Shown piece by piece: positions 8,677-18,637 of a stretch of 39,721 nt of DNA (its first letter is position 1; each line of letters starts with the position of its first letter). A program made the translations under genes and the position numbers. Source of the stretch: Deltaproteobacteria bacterium (GTDB lineage: Bacteria > UBA10199 > GCA-002796325 > 1-14-0-20-49-13); assembly GCA_016180865.1 (NCBI GenBank), contig JACPAJ010000013.1, positions 1 through 39,721 on the forward strand. Direction: 5' to 3'. The notes beneath the pieces are model-generated. The model ran no database searches. It was given only the letters and a program-made list of their open reading frames with translations, and had not been told where the DNA came from.

Positions 8677-9159
8677 ATGAAAATAAAAATTATTTTGCTG
8701 TCTGTTTTTCTTGCGTTGCCGGGTCTTGCCAAAGCGGAATTAATAAAAGGCGATATTTTAGCAGGCGTCGGGGCGGGATTCACAATTCACGGCGGAGCGT
8801 TTGACGGCCAGGCGGCGGGGGAATATTATTACAAAAATAACATTTCTTTTTTGATGAATTTTGACACTTTTGCGAATTCCTCCGGCGCTGTATTTAATTT
8901 TCAGCCTGCCGCCAGATATCATTTTAATATAAAAGAAGCGCCCAAATTAACGCCGTTTTTGGGGATTGGACTCGGGGCTTTTGTTAATAACCACGGAAAC
9001 GGGGGTTTAAGCATTGCCGCTCCTGATTTTGGCCTCGATTATAACGTCGCGAGAAATGTCTACCTTTATTCAAATATTGATTTTTTGCATCTCACTGATT
9101 TCGACGGCTATGAATGGACGTTTAAATGGACTGTTGCCGGCGTGAAATTTAAATTTTAA
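8677..9159 (+). CDS. predicted outer-membrane beta-barrel protein
   Basis: Signal peptide MKIKIILLSVFLALPGLAKA; alternating aromatic/Gly strands ending in ...GVKFKF. Confidence 0.7.
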   Translation: MKIKIILLSVFLALPGLAKAELIKGDILAGVGAGFTIHGGAFDGQAAGEYYYKNNISFLMNFDTFANSSGAVFNFQPAARYHFNIKEAPKLTPFLGIGLGAFVNNHGNGGLSIAAPDFGLDYNVARNVYLYSNIDFLHLTDFDGYEWTFKWTVAGVKFKF

Positions 9160-9165
9160 CTCGGC

Positions 9166-10326
9166 ATGAAAAAATGTCTGCCATTTCTTTTAGTTCTGCT
9201 CTTGGCATCGTGTGCCGGCTCAAAAAAGACGGAAGATTCCAAGCTTAACTGGCTTATGTCGTGGGATGAGGCGGCTTCCGTTGCGACAAAGGAAAGCAGG
9301 CAGATGATTGCGGAGTTCTCCACCGAATGGTGCCCTTACTGCAAATTTATCGATGAAAAAATCTTTACCGATGGAGAAGTGGGCGATAAATTATCCAAAT
9401 TTGTTCTGCTTAGACTTGACGGCGATAAGGCTTCAAGCCAAACCTACATGGACAAATTCGATGTAAAGGGATTTCCCACCTTCATTATATTTGATGAAAA
9501 AGGGGCTGAACTAAAAAGGTTCAACGATTTGAATGACAAAGGAGATCTGCTGGCGATTTTGGAAAATACAGCTTCCGACGAAACAAAACTATCCGAAAAC
9601 ATAGATTCTATAGAAATTGCTAAATTGCTTATTTCCAAATTTCCGCACTCTCCATTTTTGCCGGTTTATTATAAAAAACTCGCCGATTTCTATGCCTCGG
9701 CGACCGTAAAAAACAGTTATCTGAAGGCTGCAAAAGGCATAATTGAAACAGCGCTAAATCATTTTTCAACTCTGGATTTAAGGACTCAAAGAATCGCTGC
9801 CGATCAATATGTAGATCTTCTGGCTGAAATTTTAAAAGAGCTGGAAGAATATCAGGGCATAAAGGGCGTTTATTCAAAAGGAGCCGCATTATCAAAAGAG
9901 ATCGTCCAGAAAAACGGCGGCATTGAAAATAACCGTTACCTGATAGGAAATATAGTTTATTATTATTTAAAAGTAGGCGAGCTGAAACACGCAAAAGATT
10001 TTTTAATCGCTGCGGAAAAAGCCAATCCTTCATATTGGCCGGTTTATTCCAATTTTGCGAAAGTCTATAAAGCGCTCGGTGAAACGGACGAAGCTGTCAA
10101 ATACTGCAAAAAAGGATACGAGCTTGCCGAAGAAGTTGCCAGACCCAGAATAGCGTTGATTTGGGCGGAAGTTCTTGCAGACGCAAAAAAATATAAAGAA
10201 GCGGTCGATGTATTGAAATCGGCGGAAGACGATCTTATCAAGACCGGCTCGTCCGATAAAGGCCGCGCAAAAAAATTATCAGAGCAGCTTAAGAAAAGCA
10301 GAATTGAAATGGAATCCTTCCTCTAA
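9166..10326 (+). CDS. thioredoxin-fold lipoprotein with C-terminal TPR-like repeats
   Basis: Lipobox LLASC; FSTEWCPYCKFIDEKIF (CxxC); helical TPR-like C-terminal half. Confidence 0.85.
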   Translation: MKKCLPFLLVLLLASCAGSKKTEDSKLNWLMSWDEAASVATKESRQMIAEFSTEWCPYCKFIDEKIFTDGEVGDKLSKFVLLRLDGDKASSQTYMDKFDVKGFPTFIIFDEKGAELKRFNDLNDKGDLLAILENTASDETKLSENIDSIEIAKLLISKFPHSPFLPVYYKKLADFYASATVKNSYLKAAKGIIETALNHFSTLDLRTQRIAADQYVDLLAEILKELEEYQGIKGVYSKGAALSKEIVQKNGGIENNRYLIGNIVYYYLKVGELKHAKDFLIAAEKANPSYWPVYSNFAKVYKALGETDEAVKYCKKGYELAEEVARPRIALIWAEVLADAKKYKEAVDVLKSAEDDLIKTGSSDKGRAKKLSEQLKKSRIEMESFL

Positions 10327-10778
10327 TTCGCCCCTTCGCAAATCCAGCGGGCAATAGTTAAGATGTCATCAGAACTCCACGCAGTGCCGCCATTAGGCAT
10401 TCTTACTCCCGAAACAGGGTCGGTTAGCTTATTATAAAGATAGCTTTCGGTTGTATCCAGAGAACCGCCCGTAATATAAGTTCTTGTGCCGCCGATGGAG
10501 GCTACTTCGACGATATTTGCCTTTGCCTCTTCTTCCGTGCTTAAATCGGGCGTTCTTGTTCCGCCGTGGCAGCTTGAATTGACGCAGCCTTTTCCCGATG
10601 TGGCGTTCATTATGGCATATACTTCGCTAAATGTTGCCGTTCCGCTGACTTCAGCGCACGTTATGGGAAATGTCGTTTCATCGGTTGTTGTGCTGCTTGA
10701 ACTTGTTGTGCTATTATAACTGCCACAGGATGCCGCCAAAAGCGCAGCGATTAAAATTATTTTTTTGATGTCCATAAA
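10323..10778 (-). CDS. small lipoprotein with cytochrome c-like motif
   Basis: MDIKKIILIAALLAASCGS lipobox; GCVNSSCHGG...VRMPNGG...IARWICEG resembles heme-binding lipoprotein domains; stop overlaps the convergent gene. Confidence 0.65.
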   Translation of the reverse strand, partial: FMDIKKIILIAALLAASCGSYNSTTSSSSTTTDETTFPITCAEVSGTATFSEVYAIMNATSGKGCVNSSCHGGTRTPDLSTEEEAKANIVEVASIGGTRTYITGGSLDTTESYLYNKLTDPVSGVRMPNGGTAWSSDDILTIARWICEGAN

Positions 10779-10946
10779 ATAAATTAAAATCACCAAAAAC
10801 AGGCGAATTCAATTATCTATTCATAAAAGGCGAAAAAAATCAAAAATTTTGTTCAATATGCCAGTACAGATAATGCCAAATTCATCTATACATTGCAAAT
10901 ATATTACTTTAGTTCTCAGAAAAAATATATTAATCTCTGCAACTGA

Positions 10947-12752
10947 ATGGATAACTTGGAATTTCTTCAAAAAATTGCTGTCAGGCTCCGGATAGATTCT
11001 CTCATGATGACTACGGAAGCGGGTTCCGGGCATCCGACCACATGTCTTTCTGCCGCAGAATTAATAAGCAGTCTCTTTTTTAGCGAGATGAACCTTAATG
11101 AAGATGAATTCATCCTGTCCAAAGGGCATGCTGCGCCGATACTGTGGGCGGCGTATGCCGAAGCAGGTTTAATAGACAGGAATGAATTAAAGGGGCTGAG
11201 AAAGATTACAAGCAGTCTTGAGGGGCATCCAACGCCGCGGATGCCTTTTGTAAAAGTTGCGACAGGTTCATTAGGCCAGGGATTGAGCATTGGAGTTGGA
11301 TTTGCAGCCGGCGCCAAAATGAAAAAAACTAAAAATAAGGTTTATGTTCTTCTCGGCGATGGTGAATGTGCGGAGGGGAGCATTTGGGAGGCGGCAAATT
11401 CGGCGGTTTTTCATAAATTGGATAATCTTTATGCGATAGTTGATGTTAATAGGCTTGGCCAAAGCGGTCCGACGTCGCACGGACACGACATTGAAAGGCA
11501 TGTCGAAAAATTTTCGGCTTTTGGCTGGCATGCGGTTGCCATAGACGGGCATTCAATAGAGGAAATTTTAAAAACGTTTAAAGATTTATCGGGCATTAAA
11601 AAACCCAAAGCGATTCTTGCAAAGACGTTTAAAGGAAACGGAGTTTCGTTTTTAAAGGATAAGGACGGCTGGCATGGAAAGCCCTTGAATCGCGAAGAAC
11701 TGAAACTTGCTCTTGCGGAGCTTGGTGGATATCCAGAAATTAAAAATCTTTCCGATAAAATGGCGGTTTTAAATCAAGCCCATGCTTTAAGATTTAAATT
11801 CTCGCTTCCACCTAAAGAATATCCCTCGGATTCTGAAATTGCGACAAGGGAAGCTTTCGGACACGCGCTATTGGATATCGGAAATTTAAGCGATAAGGCG
11901 GTTGTTATCGATGGAGATGTTAATAATTCAACTGGAACAAATCTTTTTTTTAAAAAATATCCAGAACGGTTTTTTCAATCGTTTATAGCCGAACAAAATA
12001 TGGCTGGCGTTGCTTTAGGCTTTTCAAAGGCGGGATTTTTGCCGTTTGTCGCCACATTTTCCTGTTTTCTTTCACGTGCGCACGATCAGATAAGGATGGC
12101 CGCATGCTCTTCCGCTAACATTAAATTCATTGGCTCACATGCCGGCGTGAGCATTGGCGAAGACGGCCCTTCGCAAATGGGATTGGAGGATCTGGCTATT
12201 TTCAGGCCGATACCGCAATGCGCAATACTTTACCCTGCGGATGCTTATTCAACAAGAGCTTGCACGGAACTTATCGCCAATAGCGCTAACATTTCATACT
12301 TGAGAACAACGAGGCAAAAAACTCCGGTAATTTATGCAATAAATGATAAATTTGAAATTGGAGGTTCCAAAACAGTAAAAAAATCATCCAAAGATTTAGT
12401 GACGATAATTGCGGCGGGCATAACCGTGCATAATGCGATTGCTGCATATGAGGAGCTTAAAAGAGATGGCGTGCTCGTGAGAATTCTAGACGCGTATTCG
12501 GTAAAGCCGATAGATGAAAAAGGCATTAATGCAGCTATTAGCGAAACATCTGACCGCGCAATAATAGTCGAAGACCATTTTGAGGCCGGAGGCTTGGGCG
12601 ATGCGGTTCGTGCGGCGATCAAAGGAGATGCAAAAATAATTCATCTTGCGGTCAGGGAAATTCCGCGTTCGGGAAAACCGGAAGAACTTATGGAAAAATA
12701 TGGGATAGGGAAAGAATCCATCATTAAAGCAGTAAAAGACCTTATATGCTGA
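10947..12752 (+). CDS. tkt: transketolase
   Basis: TTEAGSGHPTTCLSAAEL, FILSKGHAAPILWAA, LLGDGECAEGSIWEAAN TPP motif, and pyrimidine domain FIAEQNMAGVALGFSKAGFLPFVATFSCF. Confidence 0.95.
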   Translation: MDNLEFLQKIAVRLRIDSLMMTTEAGSGHPTTCLSAAELISSLFFSEMNLNEDEFILSKGHAAPILWAAYAEAGLIDRNELKGLRKITSSLEGHPTPRMPFVKVATGSLGQGLSIGVGFAAGAKMKKTKNKVYVLLGDGECAEGSIWEAANSAVFHKLDNLYAIVDVNRLGQSGPTSHGHDIERHVEKFSAFGWHAVAIDGHSIEEILKTFKDLSGIKKPKAILAKTFKGNGVSFLKDKDGWHGKPLNREELKLALAELGGYPEIKNLSDKMAVLNQAHALRFKFSLPPKEYPSDSEIATREAFGHALLDIGNLSDKAVVIDGDVNNSTGTNLFFKKYPERFFQSFIAEQNMAGVALGFSKAGFLPFVATFSCFLSRAHDQIRMAACSSANIKFIGSHAGVSIGEDGPSQMGLEDLAIFRPIPQCAILYPADAYSTRACTELIANSANISYLRTTRQKTPVIYAINDKFEIGGSKTVKKSSKDLVTIIAAGITVHNAIAAYEELKRDGVLVRILDAYSVKPIDEKGINAAISETSDRAIIVEDHFEAGGLGDAVRAAIKGDAKIIHLAVREIPRSGKPEELMEKYGIGKESIIKAVKDLIC

Positions 12753-14365
12753 ATATTTTATTAAAAAATCAGCTTCTGGTTCTATTAGCCATAATTTTTT
12801 TGGGATATATGCTCGGCAATATCCGCTTCAAGGGGATAGCCGTCGGCAATCCGATGTGCCTCTTTGTCGCGATTGCCGCCGGCGCGCTCGGGGCGGAAAT
12901 TCCCGCTATCATTACAAATTTAGGAATTGTATTTTTTGTTTATTCGGTTGGCCTTCAAGCCGGTCCCCAATTCTTCGCTCTTTTTGGAAAACGCGGGCTT
13001 AAGTTTTCAGCTCTTTCCATATTTACGGTTTGTTTTGGCGCTGCGATAACGCTTTTGCTGGCTTATCTATTGAATGTCAGGCTGGAATCGGCGGTTGGAA
13101 TTTTCGCCGGCGCGGTGACAAGCACGCCGGCTCTTGCTTCGGCAATAAATGCGCTGGAAGCGTATTTCCCTGCGTCAAGCGGCGTTACCTCGCTTGGCTA
13201 TGCTTTTGCCTATCCTTTCGGCCTTGTCAGCCAGCTGATATTCATACAGCTTGCGCCTAAAATATTTGCGGCAAAAATAAATGAAGAAAAGCAATTGGCC
13301 CGGGAAGCGAAACAGAGGCTCGAATTTCATTCGCGCCAGTATCTTCTTACCAACGCAAATTTCGCCGGCAAAAAGATAGAAGAATATGATCTGCATAATT
13401 TTTGCAGAGTCAATCTCAGCCGGTATAAGCACGGAAACGAAATTAAAATATGCGTTCCGGAGTCGGTGTTGAGGTTGGGCGATATTGTCATTGCCGTAGG
13501 CTCCGAGGAAGAGCTCGAAAAATTTAAAGTGCTGTTCGGGGAAGAAGTGAAAACAGAAATGCCGAAGGACTCCAATTTCGAATCAAAAGATATTTATATA
13601 AGCGGGCCAAATGTGATCAATAAAACGCTTCGGGATCTGGCGCTGCCGGAAACGCGGGGGATAACAATAACGAGGCTTTACAGGGGCGATACGATAATAT
13701 CGCCGACCGGACATGTAGTGCTTGAAACAGGAGATCTCATTAGAGTTGTCGGCCAGAAAGAGGATGTTGCGTATTTTGCCGGACAGGCCGGTTCGGAAAA
13801 AAGAAGGCTGGACGACACAAATCTTTTGATTTTGGCGGTTGGCATGTTTGTCGGCGCTCTTATCGGGGAAATTCCGATAGAAATAGGGAGGCTTTCGTTT
13901 AAACTCGGTCTTGCGGGAGGGCCTCTTCTGGCGGCGCTGATTTTAGGGCATTTCGGGCGCGTTGGCAGACAATCGGTTAGAATTCCAAATGCCACGAAAT
14001 TTTTTCTGCGCGAGATAGGCCTTGTTTTCTTTTTAATTGGAGTGGGCGTAAAAACCGGCCATGAACTTGTAATGGCGGCTCATACATACAATGCCTTTGT
14101 GTTCCTTTTTATGGGGGCGGTAATCTCGCTTGTAACGATTTTTGGCTCGATGTTTTTAATTTATAAGGTTTTTAAGACGCCTGTTACGGAATCCCTTGGC
14201 GCGCTTTGCGGCGCCAGAACAAGCAGTTCATCGCTGGGCGTATTGATAAAAACGCTGGATGACGAGTCCCCGAGCATAACTTATGCGGCCGCTTATCCCG
14301 TTGCCATAATTGCTCTTACGCTTATGGGGCAGATTATGGTCTGGGTTGGAATGATTTTTCTTTGA
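12746..14365 (+). CDS. AspT/YidE-YbjL family antiporter-like membrane protein with two RCK_C domains
   Basis: Paired membrane halves (GAVTSTPALASAI; GARTSSSSLGVLI) flanking two TrkA-C-like domains. Confidence 0.85.
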   Translation: MLNILLKNQLLVLLAIIFLGYMLGNIRFKGIAVGNPMCLFVAIAAGALGAEIPAIITNLGIVFFVYSVGLQAGPQFFALFGKRGLKFSALSIFTVCFGAAITLLLAYLLNVRLESAVGIFAGAVTSTPALASAINALEAYFPASSGVTSLGYAFAYPFGLVSQLIFIQLAPKIFAAKINEEKQLAREAKQRLEFHSRQYLLTNANFAGKKIEEYDLHNFCRVNLSRYKHGNEIKICVPESVLRLGDIVIAVGSEEELEKFKVLFGEEVKTEMPKDSNFESKDIYISGPNVINKTLRDLALPETRGITITRLYRGDTIISPTGHVVLETGDLIRVVGQKEDVAYFAGQAGSEKRRLDDTNLLILAVGMFVGALIGEIPIEIGRLSFKLGLAGGPLLAALILGHFGRVGRQSVRIPNATKFFLREIGLVFFLIGVGVKTGHELVMAAHTYNAFVFLFMGAVISLVTIFGSMFLIYKVFKTPVTESLGALCGARTSSSSLGVLIKTLDDESPSITYAAAYPVAIIALTLMGQIMVWVGMIFL

Positions 14366-14399
14366 ATTTGCGGGAGTATATTGTAAATTATAGGGTGAT

Positions 14400-16073
14400 A
14401 TGACAAAAGCACTGGAAGAAATTCTTTTAAGCGAAGGCTTGATCACAAAAGACAGGCTTGCTGTGGCAAAAGAATCTTTGAAAAATCTAGGCGGAACACT
14501 GGATCAGGTTTTAATCGAAAAAGGATTCTTAACCGAAGAGCAGATTTTAAAGGCCCTTGCCAAAAGAATGAACACTATTTTTGTAACGCTTTCCAAATAT
14601 AAAATCGATCCGGCGGCAGTAAGGCTTTTGAACGTTTCGCTGGCCAGAAAACACCGCGCGATACCGATTTTCAAGATAGAGGATAAAGTGACAGTCGCCA
14701 TATCGAACCCTCTTAATGTTTCGGCTCTTGATGACATTCGCGATGCAATCGGACATGAAATCAATCCTGTGCTAGCTCTGGATGCCGACATTGAAAAAGC
14801 GATAAAAGAATTCTACCGGGGCACAGGTTTAACGGAAGAGGGGGCGGTGGCAAAAGTGGAGGTGATAGGGTTTGAAGATAGAAGCGAAGAGTCAGTCTCA
14901 ATTGAAAAAATAGCGAAAGCGGCCAGCGGGGAGCAGATTGTTACGGCGGTAAATAATATAATAGCTCAGGCCGCGGCCGACCGCTCGAGCGATATTCATT
15001 TTGAGCCTGTGCGCGACGCCTTAAAAATCAGATTCAGAATCGACGGCGTTTTAGAGGATTTTTCCAGCCTCCCCAAAAAAATGCACATGCCGACCGTCTC
15101 CCGAATTAAAATTATGGGCGGGATGGATGTTGCGGAACACCGAATTCCGCAGGACGGCCGCGTGAGAGTCAGAACGCAGGGGCGCGAAATAGACATGCGC
15201 ATTGCGACATATCCGACGGTATTCGGAGAGGCGGCAACGGTCAGGCTTTTAGGCAAAGAAGAACTTTTAACTCTTGAAGATATAGGATTTTGCAAAAACG
15301 ATCTTAATGTTTTTATACAGCTTATAACCAAACCGCATGGAATTCTGCTTGTTACGGGGCCCACAGGCAGCGGCAAAACAACGACGCTATATGCGTCCCT
15401 TATGCATGTGAATTCAAGGGACAAGCATATTCTTTCAATTGAAGATCCGGTTGAAAACGAAATTCCGGGCATTGATCAGCAGCAGATAAATCCGAAAGCG
15501 GGCCTTACATTCGCCTCGGCCTTAAGATCGATGCTAAGACAGGATCCGGATATAATAATGGTCGGAGAAATCAGGGATAAAGAGACCGCGGATATGGCGA
15601 TCCGCGCTTCCATGACCGGCCATTTTGTTTTTTCAACGCTCCACACAAATACAGCCATAGGCGTCATACCGCGCCTTTTAGACCTTGGCGTGGAATCGTA
15701 TCTTCTTTCATCAACGCTGCTTGGCGCCATATCGCAGCGGCTTGTGAGAAAAATCTGCCCAAAGTGCAAAGAGGAAGCCGAGATCCCGCGCGAGCTTGCT
15801 GTGGGGCTCGGAGTTAAAAGCATAAAATCATTCAAGGGCAAAGGCTGCAAAGAATGCCGCAATACCGGATATTTCGGACGCACGGCGATTTTTGAAATTA
15901 TCCAGACAGATGATGATTTAAAAAAGATGATCAGCGAAAAAATGCCGGAAGTAAGGATTATGGAAGCCGTTAAAGATAAAGGGTATCATTCTATTCTCGA
16001 TGACGGACTGGAAAAAATTAAGAACGGCATAACAACCGTGGAAGAAGTCCTTAAAGTCACCGAAAGTTTGTAA
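14400..16073 (+). CDS. GspE/PilB/MshE-type secretion/pilus assembly ATPase
   Basis: T2SSE N-terminal domain, GPTGSGKTTTLYASL, DPDIIMVGEIRDKETADMAIRASMTGHFVFSTLHTN, CxxC zinc motif. Confidence 0.97.
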   Translation: MTKALEEILLSEGLITKDRLAVAKESLKNLGGTLDQVLIEKGFLTEEQILKALAKRMNTIFVTLSKYKIDPAAVRLLNVSLARKHRAIPIFKIEDKVTVAISNPLNVSALDDIRDAIGHEINPVLALDADIEKAIKEFYRGTGLTEEGAVAKVEVIGFEDRSEESVSIEKIAKAASGEQIVTAVNNIIAQAAADRSSDIHFEPVRDALKIRFRIDGVLEDFSSLPKKMHMPTVSRIKIMGGMDVAEHRIPQDGRVRVRTQGREIDMRIATYPTVFGEAATVRLLGKEELLTLEDIGFCKNDLNVFIQLITKPHGILLVTGPTGSGKTTTLYASLMHVNSRDKHILSIEDPVENEIPGIDQQQINPKAGLTFASALRSMLRQDPDIIMVGEIRDKETADMAIRASMTGHFVFSTLHTNTAIGVIPRLLDLGVESYLLSSTLLGAISQRLVRKICPKCKEEAEIPRELAVGLGVKSIKSFKGKGCKECRNTGYFGRTAIFEIIQTDDDLKKMISEKMPEVRIMEAVKDKGYHSILDDGLEKIKNGITTVEEVLKVTESL

Positions 16074-16078
16074 AGTTT

Positions 16079-17298
16079 ATGCCCGTATTTTTATACAAGT
16101 CGCGCGATTCAAAAGGGACGCTCGTTTCAGGTGAAATGGAGGCCGCAAACGCCGACGATGTGAGAAGAAACCTTTCGGAAAAGGGGCTTCTTCCGACCCG
16201 TATCGAGCCAAAGGGCTTGTCGATATCCATCCCGCAATTTTTCAGGCAAAGATCAAAGGGAAAAGTCCGCGATCTAATAGCGCTAACGCGCCAGTTTTAT
16301 GCTCTGTTTAAGGCCGGCGTTAACATGGATAGAATTCTTTTCACCCTTGCGCGCCAAAGCGAAAATTCAAGATTGAGAATCGCTCTTGAAGAGATAAGAC
16401 GCGATGTTTCCAAAGGATCGGGCCTGGCAGCTGCTTTTGGAAAGCATCCGGATATTTTTAATGAATTATACGTAAATATGCTGAGCGTCGGCGAGACCGG
16501 AGGCGTATTGGAGCAGTCGCTTTTAAAACTGGTGGAAATTTTAAAAAAAGAACATAAACTTATCACAAGCGTTAAATCGGCCACTCTCTACCCAAAGATC
16601 GTCATTGTAGTGTTCTTTATGGTTGTGGCTTTAATGATTGTTTTTGTAATTCCGCGGTTTGCCGACTTTTACGCGGGATTTAAAGCGGAGCTTCCTTTGC
16701 CGACGCGGATTTTAATTGCCGTTAGCGATTTTGTGTCGGCGTACTGGTATTTTTTTCTGGCCGGAATTGCTTTCGGAACTGTTTTTGTAAGAAGGCTGAA
16801 AAATACATCGAAAGGAAATATTTTTTTCGATCGCCTTAGATTTAAAATTCCGGTCTTTGGAAAACTTCACCAGCTTGTTATCAATGCAAGGTTCGGCCAC
16901 CTTGTGGCGGCGATGTATAAAAGCGGTTTGCCGCTTGCAACGGCTTTGGATATAGTCGGCAGAACGATCGGCAATAAAGTTTTCCAGAAAGAGATCGAAG
17001 GCTTGAATGACGATGTTTCAAAGGGCTCTTCCTTGTCGGCTTCCATGGAGGCAAAGCCGTACTTCACGTTTCTAATGACTGAAACAACCGCTGTTGGCGA
17101 ACAGACGGGGTCTCTCGATGAAATGATGGAGACGACCGCGCAATTTTATGATGAAGAAATAGATGCCATGCTCGTCAATTGGTAACGCTTATTGAACCGA
17201 TGCTGCTTGTAGCGATATTTGGCCTTGTGGCACTGCTTGCGCTTGCCATATTTTTGCCGTGGTGGAACGTCACAAGGCTTATTTTACAGGGAGGATAA
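16079..17298 (+). pseudogene. GspF/PilC/MshG-type inner-membrane platform protein; 3' end in the -1 frame (frameshift near 17176-17185)
   Basis: ORF stops at 17185 (EEIDAMLVNW*), but the overlapping frame continues LVTLIEPMLLVAIFGLVALLALAIFLPWWNVTRLILQGG* to 17298, matching the conserved GspF C-terminal helix. Confidence 0.85.
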
Positions 17299-17358
17299 AA
17301 TAATCTTTTGATGTCAAGGCACTTTTTTTTGACATAATTGGGCTTATATATTATTGTT

Positions 17359-17724
17359 GTGAATAAAATAAGGCGTTATAAAAATGATTGGATTGTAATT
17401 GCCGGAATTTTATTGGTATTATCCTCAATTTATGGCACAATGATTTACGAACAAAGGATGAGGCTTCATGAAGAAGCGCTGATAAGCGAATTACGATCTT
17501 TGAGAATTGCGGTGGCAGCTTTTCATATTATTAACGGGAGAAATCCGAGGGATTTTAACGAGCTTTCGGCGGCGGTTATGAAAACAGCCGACAATAAAGA
17601 ACGCAGATTTCTTCCTTCAAATATTATAAAAAGAGATTTCATGGATGTGTTTGGCAACCCGTACGTTTATGATCCTTCGATTGGATGGGTTAGATGCACA
17701 ACGTCGGATTATAGTGATTGGTGA
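17359..17724 (+). CDS. pseudopilin-like membrane protein lacking a prepilin peptidase motif
   Basis: One N-terminal TM helix, C-terminal MDVFGNPYVYDPSIGWVRCTTSDYSDW like GspG-family ends; probable GTG start (ORF track starts at 17338). Confidence 0.6.
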   Translation: MNKIRRYKNDWIVIAGILLVLSSIYGTMIYEQRMRLHEEALISELRSLRIAVAAFHIINGRNPRDFNELSAAVMKTADNKERRFLPSNIIKRDFMDVFGNPYVYDPSIGWVRCTTSDYSDW

Positions 17725-17763
17725 TTTAAGTGCGAAGGCTGATAGTATTAAAGTAAACAAATA

Positions 17764-17829
17764 GCCCGCCACTAAACCATTGGCGGGCGTAAGAACGCCT
17801 AAACTCATCGGAATTCGCTAAGGCGTTCT
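17764..17829 (+). promoter_or_regulatory. two tandem hairpins in the leader of the major pilin-like gene
   Basis: GCCCGCCA(9-nt loop)TGGCGGGC at 17764-17788 and AGAACGCCT...AGGCGTTCT at 17792-17829, just upstream of GGAGG and the ATG at 17844. Confidence 0.65.
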
Positions 17830-17843
17830 AACGGAGGATAATT

Positions 17844-18266
17844 ATGCGAAGAGAAAAAGGTTTTACATTAATTGAACTTGTGCTTGTCATTGCCGTACTG
17901 GGGGTTTTGGCCGTGTCGGCGCTGCCCAACCTTTTCGATATTTCATTGACGAACGCCAGAAATAATGCGCGAGACGGCGTAGTCGGCGCAGTTCAGGCCG
18001 GTCTTTCACTTTACGGAGCCAACCAAATTTCTCAAGGGAACACCGAATCGTATCCGACATTGCTTGAAACAAGCGATTTGGCCGATGGAACGGCTTCCAG
18101 CCGCACGAATCCGCTTTTCAATAATATCCTGCAGGGCGGCGTAACGCGCGATTGGACAAAAAAGAACGATACCTGTTACACCTATACCGGAGGAGGAGCG
18201 ACGGATGATTATCAGTATACCGCCGGAACGACGGGCACGTTTGTATTTGCCAGCGGCGGATGCTAA
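17844..18266 (+). CDS. type IV pilin/pseudopilin (PilA/GspG/MshA-like)
   Basis: MRREKGFTLIELVLVIAVLGVLAVSALPNLF prepilin signature. Confidence 0.93.
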   Translation: MRREKGFTLIELVLVIAVLGVLAVSALPNLFDISLTNARNNARDGVVGAVQAGLSLYGANQISQGNTESYPTLLETSDLADGTASSRTNPLFNNILQGGVTRDWTKKNDTCYTYTGGGATDDYQYTAGTTGTFVFASGGC

Positions 18267-18277
18267 ACGAGGTGTTT

Positions 18278-18637
18278 ATGAAGAGATCCAAAATTGAAAT
18301 TTTTGCCGTTGTTGCGGTTGTAATCTTGGCAGTCGGAATTTTCGGCGTTAAATCATTTTTAATAAATAAGGCCGAAAAAGAGAATGCGCTCATGGCTGAA
18401 CTCAAGTCTTTGCGGACATCGGTTCAAATTTATCTTGTGCTGAATAAGAGCTATCCATCGGACCTGAAAAGCCTTGCCGGCCAAAAATTCGTTCTCGGCA
18501 ATAAAGAAGAATCCTACGTTAAGGGCATTAAACTTGATAGAGATGGATATCCGATAGATGTTTTCGGCCAAAAGTTTGATTATAACCCAAGAACGGGCTG
18601 GGTAAATTCTTCAGTAAAAAGATATTCAGAATGGTAA
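18278..18637 (+). CDS. pseudopilin-like membrane protein lacking a prepilin peptidase motif, similar to 17359-17724
   Basis: MKRSKIEIFAVVAVVILAVGIFGV TM; PIDVFGQKFDYNPRTGWVNSSVKRYSEW parallels the earlier protein. Confidence 0.6.
   Translation: MKRSKIEIFAVVAVVILAVGIFGVKSFLINKAEKENALMAELKSLRTSVQIYLVLNKSYPSDLKSLAGQKFVLGNKEESYVKGIKLDRDGYPIDVFGQKFDYNPRTGWVNSSVKRYSEW

Noticed and set aside
17176-17190. Programmed -1 frameshift in the GspF-like gene
   Set aside because: No classical slippery heptamer at the junction (GTC AAT TGG); a simple indel or sequencing error is more parsimonious, so reported only as a frame break.
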